From CAVRTJ01 sp964507185 (GTDB taxonomy: Bacteria; Acidobacteriota; UBA4820; DSQY01): 64,000 nt of DNA. The stretch lies in the NCBI GenBank assembly GCA_964507185.1, contig CAZDOY010000016.1:1-64000 (forward strand), given 5' to 3'. This document shows positions 50,108 to 59,003 of this stretch, one piece after another; the first letter of the stretch is position 1, and the number at the start of each line of letters is the position of its first letter. A program made the translations under genes and the position numbers. The notes below the pieces were generated by a model that was not told the origin of the DNA, did no database searches, and saw only the letters and a list, made by a program, of their open reading frames with translations.

Positions 50108-52558
50108 ATGACCAATCGAACCAGGGAAGTCCTATCCCGCCTCATCGGAGCGACCCGTAACGCATGGAAATATCTTCGACCATCCAGGCACCCCCGGCAG
50201 GCGGAAGAGGCCAGTTCTGCCCACCCTGGACTGCGGATCGATGCCATCGGGGAGGACGCTTCATACCACAACCACAGCCAGTCAGCGTTTTTTGTCGCGG
50301 CCTCCATATTGGTCTTATATTGGCTCGTGTATTTCTTCCCGGTAATTGGACGGGGCGAAAGCTACATGCCCTACCGGTTTCTTGAGGACCCGGGCATTGC
50401 GGGTCTGCAATCCAATGTTTCGCTTGCCAGGGGCTTCATGAAGTTGCCTAACAACGACTATGCCTTGATGCTCGTCCATTACCCGGCATTCGATTTTATG
50501 GCCAGAGGATACGAATCCGGGCACCTGTCCACCTGGAACCCTTACGTGGGGTGCGGAACGCCGGTTGATTCGAATCCCCAGTACAAGGCGCTGGACCCCT
50601 TCATGGGACTGTTCTACTACATCCCGTCGCCCTGGAGTTTCTGGGTGGGGCTCGGTATCGAAGCCCTGATTGGGATGTTCGGGTTTTACATCTTTCTGAG
50701 GAGGGTCGGGCTCTCCCCCGTCTTGTCCTCCGCGTGGGCTGCATTCGCGGTCTTCAATCCGTGGACCCAACAGATGATGATGCTATCCAGTGTCTGGTCG
50801 GACTGGCTCCTTGGCTGGGGACTTCTGGCAGCCTGGATAGCGGCGAGAGGCAGACTGCGGGCGAGTGTATTGCCCGGAATCGCATGCGCCCTTTTTCTGT
50901 TCTGCGGGCATCCGGAGGAAGCCCTCCTTTTGACCGGCGTTGTGATGACAGCGTTTCTGGGGCTCGCCTTGAGCGAAGGTGTGCCCTGGCTGGGGATTAT
51001 CAAGCGAGGGGGCGTCTTCGGCGTGACGCTCGCGGGACTCTCCTCCATTTATGTCCTGCCCTACATGGCCGGCCTCCCTCTGTTCTCGAGTTACAAGAGT
51101 CTCTGGTCCGGGATTGGGGGGTACCCCGTGGGTGCTCTGTTCAACCCCGGCCAGATGGTCTGGATACCGCCGCTTCTCTGGGGGCTGGCATCGGTGGCCT
51201 TCTTCAGCGGTGGAAGGGGCATCCGGCCCGCTGCGGCTCTCGCGGCCCTCGGCGGGCTGATCGCCTTCAAATGGCCGTACGTCACCGCAGTCCGAGACAT
51301 CCTTGCGTTGAACAACACACTCGTGGCCATCTACGCACAGACGCTGTTCTGGCTCGGTGTGCTATGGCTTTCCGTCATAGGCTCGAAGGCTCTGGTCGAG
51401 GCCTCCAGGGAAAACAGGAATCGACTGGCGCGGGCACTCGCTTACGGGTTTGGGTTGTACTATACGCTCTCCTGGGCTTATGCGACCCTGCAGGAACAGA
51501 TATTCTGGCCCTCGGTCTATATCAGGGCCCACCGCCTGCTTCTCGGGGCTGGCCTGCTCTTGCTGGCGAGCCTTTACGCCGGGCGGCTCAGGCCGGCGCT
51601 TATTGCGGCCGGAACCCTCCTTCTGCTGGCTATCGCCCCGAGTCTGCCTATGGCGCCATATCGGTTCCTGACGAAGAGCACCCCCGTAAGCGATCCTCCG
51701 GCAGTGGTGCGATTCCTCCAGGACCATGTGGCCCCACACGGCCGCATCTCAGGGCTTCTATGCGTTCGTCCGAACGGCACCATCTCCGGCTACCCGTTGC
51801 TGACGCCAAACCAGAGCGTCGTCTGGGGCCTCCGCGACATACGAATTTCGGACCCCTATTGGCTCTCCTCATACGCCGCGCTACACCGACGTTGGGCCAC
51901 TATCCACAACGGCTTCACCACATCGACGTTCAGCCAGGCAAACGTCCGCCTGCTATCCTGGCTCGGGGTCTCCTATCTGGCGGTCCCGCATGGGAAAGGA
52001 GTGGTGGATGGCTTCAAGCTGGCGTACTCGGGTGAGCCGGCGGATGTCTGGGAAGTCGGAGAACGGCCGTCACGGGCTAGAATGATCTATTCGTGGACGC
52101 GCTGTGATGACGAGCGCGAAGCGGCCCGCATGTCCCGGGAGGACTTCAGCGGGCCCATGCCGGAGCCGGGGATCCCTGTCTCCGGAGTCGACAGCAGGGC
52201 GGGCAGACCTTCGGTGGAACCAAAGTGGAACCTCCGTTGGCTGGAGGACGGAACGGACGTCGTCAGCATTCGAGTCACCACGGACCGCCCGGGACTGTTG
52301 TTCCTGGCAGATTCCTACCATCCCGACTGGAAGGGATTCATCGACGGCCGCCCGTGCCCCATCTACCGGGCATTGGCCGCATTCAGGGCAGTGGCCGTGC
52401 CCGCCGGCGTTCATACGGTTACCATGAGATACAGGAGCAACGCGTTTCTGGCCGGCGCCGCGATTTGCGCCGGAACGGCCCTCCTGCTGGTGCTCCTGGG
52501 CCTCGCGGCCCTGTTTTCGCGAACCGCAAAACCTACAAGAGGTGCGAGGGACCGATGA
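50108..52558 (+). CDS. YfhO-like GT-C membrane protein, paralog 2
   Basis: The largest of the five paralogs (816 residues). After a 55-residue cytoplasmic N-terminus come about 13 spans. WNPYVGCGTP at 143-152 follows the family HYPAFDFMARGYESG segment, and SNPQYKALDPF continues it. The C-terminal periplasmic domain ends with ADSYHPDWKGFIDGRP and FRAVAVPAGVHTVTMRYR. YfhO proteins transfer a sugar from polyprenyl phosphate to an extracytoplasmic acceptor. It is coupled to the next gene by ATGA. Confidence 0.82.
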   Translation: MTNRTREVLSRLIGATRNAWKYLRPSRHPRQAEEASSAHPGLRIDAIGEDASYHNHSQSAFFVAASILVLYWLVYFFPVIGRGESYMPYRFLEDPGIAGLQSNVSLARGFMKLPNNDYALMLVHYPAFDFMARGYESGHLSTWNPYVGCGTPVDSNPQYKALDPFMGLFYYIPSPWSFWVGLGIEALIGMFGFYIFLRRVGLSPVLSSAWAAFAVFNPWTQQMMMLSSVWSDWLLGWGLLAAWIAARGRLRASVLPGIACALFLFCGHPEEALLLTGVVMTAFLGLALSEGVPWLGIIKRGGVFGVTLAGLSSIYVLPYMAGLPLFSSYKSLWSGIGGYPVGALFNPGQMVWIPPLLWGLASVAFFSGGRGIRPAAALAALGGLIAFKWPYVTAVRDILALNNTLVAIYAQTLFWLGVLWLSVIGSKALVEASRENRNRLARALAYGFGLYYTLSWAYATLQEQIFWPSVYIRAHRLLLGAGLLLLASLYAGRLRPALIAAGTLLLLAIAPSLPMAPYRFLTKSTPVSDPPAVVRFLQDHVAPHGRISGLLCVRPNGTISGYPLLTPNQSVVWGLRDIRISDPYWLSSYAALHRRWATIHNGFTTSTFSQANVRLLSWLGVSYLAVPHGKGVVDGFKLAYSGEPADVWEVGERPSRARMIYSWTRCDDEREAARMSREDFSGPMPEPGIPVSGVDSRAGRPSVEPKWNLRWLEDGTDVVSIRVTTDRPGLLFLADSYHPDWKGFIDGRPCPIYRALAAFRAVAVPAGVHTVTMRYRSNAFLAGAAICAGTALLLVLLGLAALFSRTAKPTRGARDR

Positions 52559-54180
52559 GAAAAAGCACCGACATTCAACATCCAGGCCCGACCGGCGGCC
52601 GGGCTGACTGGACCGGACACGGGGCCACCGAATCCCTTGAGAAGCGGCGCAGCTTCCCTCGAATCCGCGCCTTCTTCGAGCCGGAAGACAGGGCGCTGGT
52701 CGTGGTCTGTGTCGTCTACGCCCTGCTTCTGCTGTGGTCCCATCGCAACTCGGCGATTGCCTTCCTGGGAGACTTCAAAGACTACCTGGACACGTCCAAG
52801 CTCTCCCTGCTGTCTCTTCAGTTCTACGCGCGCCGGCCATTTACCGTTCCCCTGGTCTACAAGTTCCTCGCCCAAAACCCCGCGGAAATCGTTTCCGCCC
52901 AGCTCGCTGTACACGCGGTGTGCTGGCTCCTTCTCGCGGTAGCGGTCTGGAGAAGCATCAAGAGCCGCGTTGTGCAGTGGCTGGCCGTTGTCGCCATTCT
53001 CGGACTCAGCCTGACGGTGCAGATTAACATCTGGAATTTCTCTATCCTGTCCGAGTCCATCGCAGATTCTCTGACGGCCCTCCTCGTGGCGCTCATTCTT
53101 TTCACGCTGAATCCGCGACCTCCCTTCGGAACCGATTCGGCGCAGGGCGTTCGCCTTAACAAAAGGCAATTGTCTCTCCTGTTCGTCACCGCATTCTTCT
53201 GGTCCTTTTCCCGGGATGCGAACCCCTACGGGCTTCTCGCGGCTTCAGCAATCCTGCTTGTGCTTCTGGCGGTCGGCCGGATGCGCCGCATGGTGCGCCC
53301 GCGTCTCATCCTGTGCATGGTCGTCTTCCTGGCAGGTACCTTCGGGCTGCAGTCCTGCTTGCTCTCGCGGTCGGTGCGACACCCGTGGACGGCGGCTCTT
53401 TCCGATGTGATCTGCACCCGGATCCTCCCCGTCCCCGAGTTCAGGCGCTATTTTGCGCAAAAGGGAATGCCAGCGGACGGCCCGATCATGCAGTTCGCCG
53501 GAGAAACCAACGAGTACATGCAGAACCAGTTCTCACCCGAACCCGATCCATCGAAGATCGACAAACCTTTCGACGAGTGGGTCGGAAGTCACGGGGTAGC
53601 AACCTACATGTCCTTTATTTCGAGCCATCCCTTGACGGTCCTGGGATGGGTATGGGACCTGAGGGGGCAACTAATTTCACCCCGGCTGCGCCGTTCCTGG
53701 ATGCCGCCGGCGACGGTTGTTTTCCAACTGCACTGGGGCAAGCGCATCCCCATGTACTGGATGTGGCCCCGCGGCACCATCAACGGTGAGACGGGACTTA
53801 CAATCTGGCTCTCAAACCTCCTGTTTCCAGCCTGGCAGGGCTTCTGGTGGATCGCCCTCCTGCTGGGGGCGGCTAGCGTTTCGACGTTCTTCCTCGCGAG
53901 ACGGTCTTACGTCGCATGGGTTCCCATCGCGTTGATTATCATTGGTTTTTCACAGGCTCTTCTCGTGGCTCTGGGGGACAGTGCGGAAGTGGACCGGCAC
54001 GCCATCGGTGCGGCCGTCCTTGTCCACATAGGTGCCCTGTTGGGCCTGCTGGTGGTTCTGGACGCAGCGGTTAGCTGGCTTTCGCCGGGACCGGTCGGAT
54101 TTTTATCGCCGGGTGGGCTCCGGAAGAGAATAACTCTAACGGGAATTGTCCACCGTCTCGAGAAGTGGAGGCACGAATGA
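52555..54180 (+). CDS. Polytopic membrane protein of unknown function
   Basis: A 541-residue protein with a 45-residue cytoplasmic N-terminus and about 10 spans. It lacks the WNP block of its neighbours; the first loop (HRNSAIAFLGDFKDYLDTSK) has acidic residues and a later loop carries HPLTVLGWVWDLRGQL. ATG at 52555 overlaps the paralog 2 stop (ATGA). Location suggests a role in the same glycan pathway; it may be a diverged GT-C. No family recognised. Confidence 0.65.
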   Translation: MRKSTDIQHPGPTGGRADWTGHGATESLEKRRSFPRIRAFFEPEDRALVVVCVVYALLLLWSHRNSAIAFLGDFKDYLDTSKLSLLSLQFYARRPFTVPLVYKFLAQNPAEIVSAQLAVHAVCWLLLAVAVWRSIKSRVVQWLAVVAILGLSLTVQINIWNFSILSESIADSLTALLVALILFTLNPRPPFGTDSAQGVRLNKRQLSLLFVTAFFWSFSRDANPYGLLAASAILLVLLAVGRMRRMVRPRLILCMVVFLAGTFGLQSCLLSRSVRHPWTAALSDVICTRILPVPEFRRYFAQKGMPADGPIMQFAGETNEYMQNQFSPEPDPSKIDKPFDEWVGSHGVATYMSFISSHPLTVLGWVWDLRGQLISPRLRRSWMPPATVVFQLHWGKRIPMYWMWPRGTINGETGLTIWLSNLLFPAWQGFWWIALLLGAASVSTFFLARRSYVAWVPIALIIIGFSQALLVALGDSAEVDRHAIGAAVLVHIGALLGLLVVLDAAVSWLSPGPVGFLSPGGLRKRITLTGIVHRLEKWRHE

Positions 54181-54391
54181 ACGTGGAAGAACGTCCTTCG
54201 CCAGGCGAAAGGCGGCGTCCTCAAGTGAAAGCAGCCACGCACGTCCGTCCGGACCCTGAAGTGAGAGCCCAAGTGAATTGGGACCACGGAAAGGCGCGAA
54301 GGTTCGACGACGTCCGGCTCACCTGAAGTGATATCCTGAACGTCGGTCATAAAAACGGGGGTGGGCTCTGCAGAGAGATTCTGGAGGAAAA
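54181..54391. other. Spacer with four AAGTGA motifs
   Basis: A 211-base spacer inside an otherwise tightly packed run. AAGTGA occurs at 54223, 54259, 54271 and 54326 on the plus strand. No gene is apparent. The downstream gene has TGGAGGAAAA before its ATG. Confidence 0.4.
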
Positions 54392-56692
54392 ATGGCGGGC
54401 AAGCCCGGAAAAGGCGCTCTCCAGGCGACGGCGGTCGTCGCCTTCCTGGCAGCTTTCTGGTGTTTCCAGTTTTCGCCATGCCTCCTGTCTCACGAGAACA
54501 TACTGGGATACAGACTCCTGGACGCGCGCATTACAGGGATCCAGGCCTCCGCCGCGCGGAACAGCATCTTCAACCGCCTGCCGAGTCAGGATGCGTCGAT
54601 GCTCCTGACGCATTATCCATACCAGTATTACCTGGCGGCATGTTTTCAAAAGGGCCTTTTTCCTCTGTGGAATCCGCTGGTCGGCTGTGGCGCCCCGGTA
54701 ACGTCCGATCCTCAGTACAAGCCCTTCAACCCCTTCTTCTGGCCTTTTTTCGCCTTTCCCTCGGCGTGGATGTTCTCTCTGGGCATCGCGGCGATGGCTC
54801 TGGCCGGACTCATTGGATGGCTCCTCTTTTTCCGCGAGACGGAGCTGAGCTGGCTCCCGGCGGCCGCCGGAGCGTGTCTCATGGTCTTCAGCCCGCTGAC
54901 GGAGCAAACCATTATTCTTTCCAATCCCTGGGCGGCTTGGATGGCCCCGTGGGCGATGTGGGCGGCGGAACGATGGCACCGGCGGCGACGCGGAAGCACG
55001 GCTTTATTGGCGGCTTTCATTGCCCTCATGGTCTATGTCGGGCATCCCCTCGTAGCGATCCTTTATTCTGCCATCGTCGTGGCCTACCTGGTCTTCCGGC
55101 CTTCGGGCCGCAGCGTGTCCGAAAGGGGCCGCGCCCTGCTCGTGATATCTGTTCTGACCGTCCTCTTGACGGCTGTCCACACGCTCCCACTCCTGGGCAC
55201 CATGCGGGAGTTCTGGAGCTACAAGTATGACTGGGGCGGGGGCCCGTACTTCAGCTGGGCCGCACTGGTCAACCCCAAGAGCGAGATCTACGTACCGGCG
55301 CCCTTCTGGGGCCTTGCCATCGTGGGGCTACTGCACGGCCGAAGGCACCTCCGCTACTTCTTCCTGTCCGTCCTCGCCTACGGGGCTGCGGTGATGTTCC
55401 CCTGGATCCAGGGCGTTCCGAGGTGGATTCTGACGTTTGGCGGGTACCTCGTTGCCAAATACGGAGAAGAAGCCTTCTGGCTAGGGCTTATAGGCCTGGC
55501 CGCCTTGGGATTGGAGGCCGCGATCGCATCGCCGCCCGAGCCCTTCAAAGACAGGCTTTCCAAGCTCCGTCCGTTCGTCTACGGGGTGGCCTGGTATTTC
55601 GGTCTCACCTGGATCACGGTGATCAAGGGCAACCTCTACTGGCCGAGCGTCTTCCGCCGGCTTCCATTTTGGCACCAGTATGTCTTTTGGGAAACGCTGG
55701 CGTGCCTTGTGATGGCCACTGTCTTTCTGGTGCCGGGAAAGGGGCGAACACGCATCATTCTCTTCGTTGTCGCGTCGTTCTTCCTCGTCCTGATCCCCGG
55801 CCGCCTGCCCATGCCCCTCCAACGGTATTTCTCGACGACGGACCTCTCGCTCTCACCTCCGGCCGTCGTGAGGCGCATTGAGGGCAAGAACGAATACGAC
55901 GCTTATCGCTTTTCAGCGGCCTGCTTCCAGCTGGACACGCCCTCAATCCTAGCCCCCAACCAGAGCCTCTGCTGGGGCATCTCGGACATCCGGCTGACAA
56001 ACCCTCTCATCCTGAGGCGCTACAAGATTTTCTCGGATCACTGGAACAACCGGGACTGGTTCGGGACATACGCCTATTTTCCTGAGCAGAGCCCCAATCT
56101 CCTGGCCTTCCTCGGCGCCCGCGACTTCGTTACGGACGATCGCGGCCGGATGAAGGCCCTTGGGGCCGCCGGGCATTTCGGTGGTCTATCGCTCCAAAAG
56201 GTCTCCGAGGCAGAACCATGGGTCCGCCCGGTGGGACGATGGGTGGTTGCGTCCGACACGAAGGACGGATGGAGAGAAACTTTCGCATCCATACAATCCG
56301 GCGCGTGGCGGAACACCGCCGTGCTGAATGTTCCGCCCGGCCTCCCTGCGACGCTCCCCGGCTGGCGGCCGCCTCACGTGACATGGCTGGAGGCCGGGCC
56401 CGATTGCTGGCGCTGGAAAGTGAGCGGAGAGGACGCCTGCCTCCTCGTCGTGCTTATGAATGACCACAGCGGCTGGCGCCTGCGGCTGGACGGCGTCCCG
56501 GGCAAGATCCTCAGGTGCTATGGCACCTTCATGGCCGTGGCCGTGCCGGCGGGAAGGCACGACGTAACGCTCTCTTTTCACGCGCCCTGGTTTCTGGGAG
56601 GGCTGCTGGCAAGTGTGGCCGGATGGCTCATCGTGGTTTTTTCGTTCTTTGTCGAGAGGCGGCGCGCCTCGTTCCGTCCCAGGGAGAATTGA
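54392..56692 (+). CDS. YfhO-like GT-C membrane protein, paralog 3
   Basis: A 766-residue protein with about 13 spans. HYPYQYYLAACFQKG leads into WNPLVGCGAP at 93-102 and SDPQYKPFNPF. The C-terminal domain has the family ending in diverged form: MNDHSGWRLRLDGVPG and FMAVAVPAGRHDVTLSF. The ATG follows TGGAGG. It is 4 bases upstream of paralog 4. Its best within-window relative by eye is paralog 2. Confidence 0.82.
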   Translation: MAGKPGKGALQATAVVAFLAAFWCFQFSPCLLSHENILGYRLLDARITGIQASAARNSIFNRLPSQDASMLLTHYPYQYYLAACFQKGLFPLWNPLVGCGAPVTSDPQYKPFNPFFWPFFAFPSAWMFSLGIAAMALAGLIGWLLFFRETELSWLPAAAGACLMVFSPLTEQTIILSNPWAAWMAPWAMWAAERWHRRRRGSTALLAAFIALMVYVGHPLVAILYSAIVVAYLVFRPSGRSVSERGRALLVISVLTVLLTAVHTLPLLGTMREFWSYKYDWGGGPYFSWAALVNPKSEIYVPAPFWGLAIVGLLHGRRHLRYFFLSVLAYGAAVMFPWIQGVPRWILTFGGYLVAKYGEEAFWLGLIGLAALGLEAAIASPPEPFKDRLSKLRPFVYGVAWYFGLTWITVIKGNLYWPSVFRRLPFWHQYVFWETLACLVMATVFLVPGKGRTRIILFVVASFFLVLIPGRLPMPLQRYFSTTDLSLSPPAVVRRIEGKNEYDAYRFSAACFQLDTPSILAPNQSLCWGISDIRLTNPLILRRYKIFSDHWNNRDWFGTYAYFPEQSPNLLAFLGARDFVTDDRGRMKALGAAGHFGGLSLQKVSEAEPWVRPVGRWVVASDTKDGWRETFASIQSGAWRNTAVLNVPPGLPATLPGWRPPHVTWLEAGPDCWRWKVSGEDACLLVVLMNDHSGWRLRLDGVPGKILRCYGTFMAVAVPAGRHDVTLSFHAPWFLGGLLASVAGWLIVVFSFFVERRRASFRPREN

Positions 56693-56696
56693 GTCC

Positions 56697-59003
56697 ATGG
56701 GAAAGGGCCCAAGGCATCCGATACACGATCTCAAGGTCTCTGCAGCCGGACGCTTCACGAGCGCGTGGCTTCCGGCCGTGGCGATCCTCGCCGCGCTCCT
56801 GCTCTACTTCTTCCCCTTCGTAACACGGGGCGACCACGCCGTGCCGTTTCACTTCGAGTCTCCCGCCGTCAGCGGCATGGCGGCGGGATCGGCTCGCCGG
56901 ACCATCTACCAGCGTTTTCCGGACTACGACGATTCGCCTGTGTTGATTGCCTATCCCAACGCAGCCTTGGCCGGCGAAGCACTCAGGAGGGGGAGCCTGC
57001 CGGCCTGGAATCCCTACGTGGGGTGTGGGACGCCGGCCATGGCAGGCGGTCAGGTCTTTCCGTTTTCGCCGTTCATGTGGCCTTTCTTCGTGGTCCCGGG
57101 TCCCCGCGTCTACACCTTGGGACTGCTTCTCATGCTCCTCTGGGCAGCCTGGGGGGCTTACCTCTGGTTGGGACGGCTCGTACCGTCACGCGGTCCTCGT
57201 CTTCTTGGCGCGCTCCTGTGCGCCTTCAATCCCTGGACCGCGAAAATCTTCATCTTTTCCAGCATGGGTGCGGCGTGCTGGATGGGATGGACTCTCTGGG
57301 CCTGGGACCAGGCCCTAACCCCCCATCTGCGCCGGTGGTGGCTGCCGGCCGTTATGATTGCCCTGTCGGCCTACAGCGGACACCCCGAGATCGCGCTCAT
57401 GATGGCTGTCTGTTCGGCCTTCTACGCCGTGGCGGTATGGGCGGTGGGCGGCAGTGAACGCCTCCCCCCGCTGCGTTTTCTTGGCGTGGTAGCAGGCACC
57501 GTCTGTCTGTCGGCCCTCCTGGCCGCGGTGCAGTGGCTGCCGGTTCTGGCCAGACTGCCGGAGGTCGTAGCCTACAAGTTCCAGGGAGCAAAGGCCAACC
57601 TCACGCCCGGCCACTACCTTTTCACAGACGTTTTCAATCCCCGGTCACCGGTCTTTGTGAACCCCGCGCTTTGGTGCGTCCTGCTCCTGGGCCTTGTGGC
57701 ATCGGTTCGTCTGCGCCGTCTGTGGCCCTTACTGGTCCTGGCGATCGTGAGTCTGCAGCTCTCCTTCTGGACCATCGGGATCGGTCCGATCGTCCGATTC
57801 CAGACCGCCGGCGGCATGATGCCGGGCATCTACGCTCGGGGCGCGCTATGGTTCTCGATAGGCGCGCTCGTATCGGCCGGCGCAGCCTTTGTGGCTGGAG
57901 CAGAAAGGGGGCGATGGTTTTCCGTGCGGCTTGTCGCCCTCGGCGCGCTCGCCTTTGCGGGGCTCTCCTGGGCCGATTATCAACAGGGGTCCATGATCTA
58001 CCTGTTCTTGCATAAAGACTTGATCCTTTTCTATGCCTTCCTGGTCGCTCTCTTACTCGTCGGGGCCTTTCTGCGTCCCGGCCTCCTGCAAATGTCGGTA
58101 CTCGGCCTCGCCGCGTTGGCGCTCGTAGCGGCCCCGCTGGCCGACACCGGTTTCCGCTACAGCTACTTTAATGAGACGAGGCCGAGCGCCGAAGCATCCC
58201 CCGCCATCGAGGCACTGCATGGCCGGGGATACAACTGCCACGATCGAATAGCCGGGGCACTCCAGAAGGGTCACGGCAGACCCTGTCTCTCTCCGGACCT
58301 CGCAACGCTGTGGCGGGTCAGGGACGCCCGATTGCTGGACGTCCTGCAAAACCGACGCCTCTGGAGCCTTCAGCGCGCTCTGGGAGCCAAACCGCGCGAA
58401 CTGCTGCGGACTTTCGTGGCATTCCCGGACCTTACCCTCAAGGGATGGGGCCTTCTGGGTGTGAAAGAACTCGCCGTGACCGATACCACGACGAAGGCAC
58501 AGATCCGATGGGAGCGCATCCCGGGCGCTCGGTCACGCGCCTTCATAACCCACCGCGTGACAGCCGCCTCGGACGAAGAGACATCCGAAAGGGAGGTCGC
58601 AACGCGGACCAAAGGCGGACTCGATGCGCCCGTCGTACTGGAAGGCTGGACGGGCCCTGAGACCCTTGGCGCCATTTCGGACCGGGATGCGATAGTCTGG
58701 AAGCGAGACGGATTGAGCGCCGTGCGCCTTGGTGTTACGGTGCCGGAAGGTGGACTGCTGGTTCTTCTGGACACCTATGCCTCGGGCTGGGAAGCTCGCG
58801 TGGATGGAAAACGCGCGCACATTTATCCTGCCGACCTGGCCTTTCGTGGCGTGGTGCTTCCGCCGGGAACACATGACGTATCCTTCCAATACCGGCCATG
58901 GTCCGTTCCGGTCGGGGGCGGGCTTGCCTTCGTAGGATTGCTTTTGGTGGCACTCGAGATTTTCCGTTCGATGCGTGCCCGTAGAGGATCATTCCATGCC
59001 TGA
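56697..59003 (+). CDS. YfhO-like GT-C membrane protein, paralog 4
   Basis: A 768-residue protein with about 12 spans. AYPNAALAGEALRRG precedes WNPYVGCGTP at 104-113, and the C-terminal domain ends DTYASGWEARVDGKR and FRGVVLPPGTHDVSFQYRP. The ATG at 56697 has AGGGAGA upstream and follows the previous stop by 4 bases; 28 extra upstream codons overlap the preceding gene and are not family-like. It overlaps paralog 5 by 8 bases. Confidence 0.82.
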   Translation: MGKGPRHPIHDLKVSAAGRFTSAWLPAVAILAALLLYFFPFVTRGDHAVPFHFESPAVSGMAAGSARRTIYQRFPDYDDSPVLIAYPNAALAGEALRRGSLPAWNPYVGCGTPAMAGGQVFPFSPFMWPFFVVPGPRVYTLGLLLMLLWAAWGAYLWLGRLVPSRGPRLLGALLCAFNPWTAKIFIFSSMGAACWMGWTLWAWDQALTPHLRRWWLPAVMIALSAYSGHPEIALMMAVCSAFYAVAVWAVGGSERLPPLRFLGVVAGTVCLSALLAAVQWLPVLARLPEVVAYKFQGAKANLTPGHYLFTDVFNPRSPVFVNPALWCVLLLGLVASVRLRRLWPLLVLAIVSLQLSFWTIGIGPIVRFQTAGGMMPGIYARGALWFSIGALVSAGAAFVAGAERGRWFSVRLVALGALAFAGLSWADYQQGSMIYLFLHKDLILFYAFLVALLLVGAFLRPGLLQMSVLGLAALALVAAPLADTGFRYSYFNETRPSAEASPAIEALHGRGYNCHDRIAGALQKGHGRPCLSPDLATLWRVRDARLLDVLQNRRLWSLQRALGAKPRELLRTFVAFPDLTLKGWGLLGVKELAVTDTTTKAQIRWERIPGARSRAFITHRVTAASDEETSEREVATRTKGGLDAPVVLEGWTGPETLGAISDRDAIVWKRDGLSAVRLGVTVPEGGLLVLLDTYASGWEARVDGKRAHIYPADLAFRGVVLPPGTHDVSFQYRPWSVPVGGGLAFVGLLLVALEIFRSMRARRGSFHA

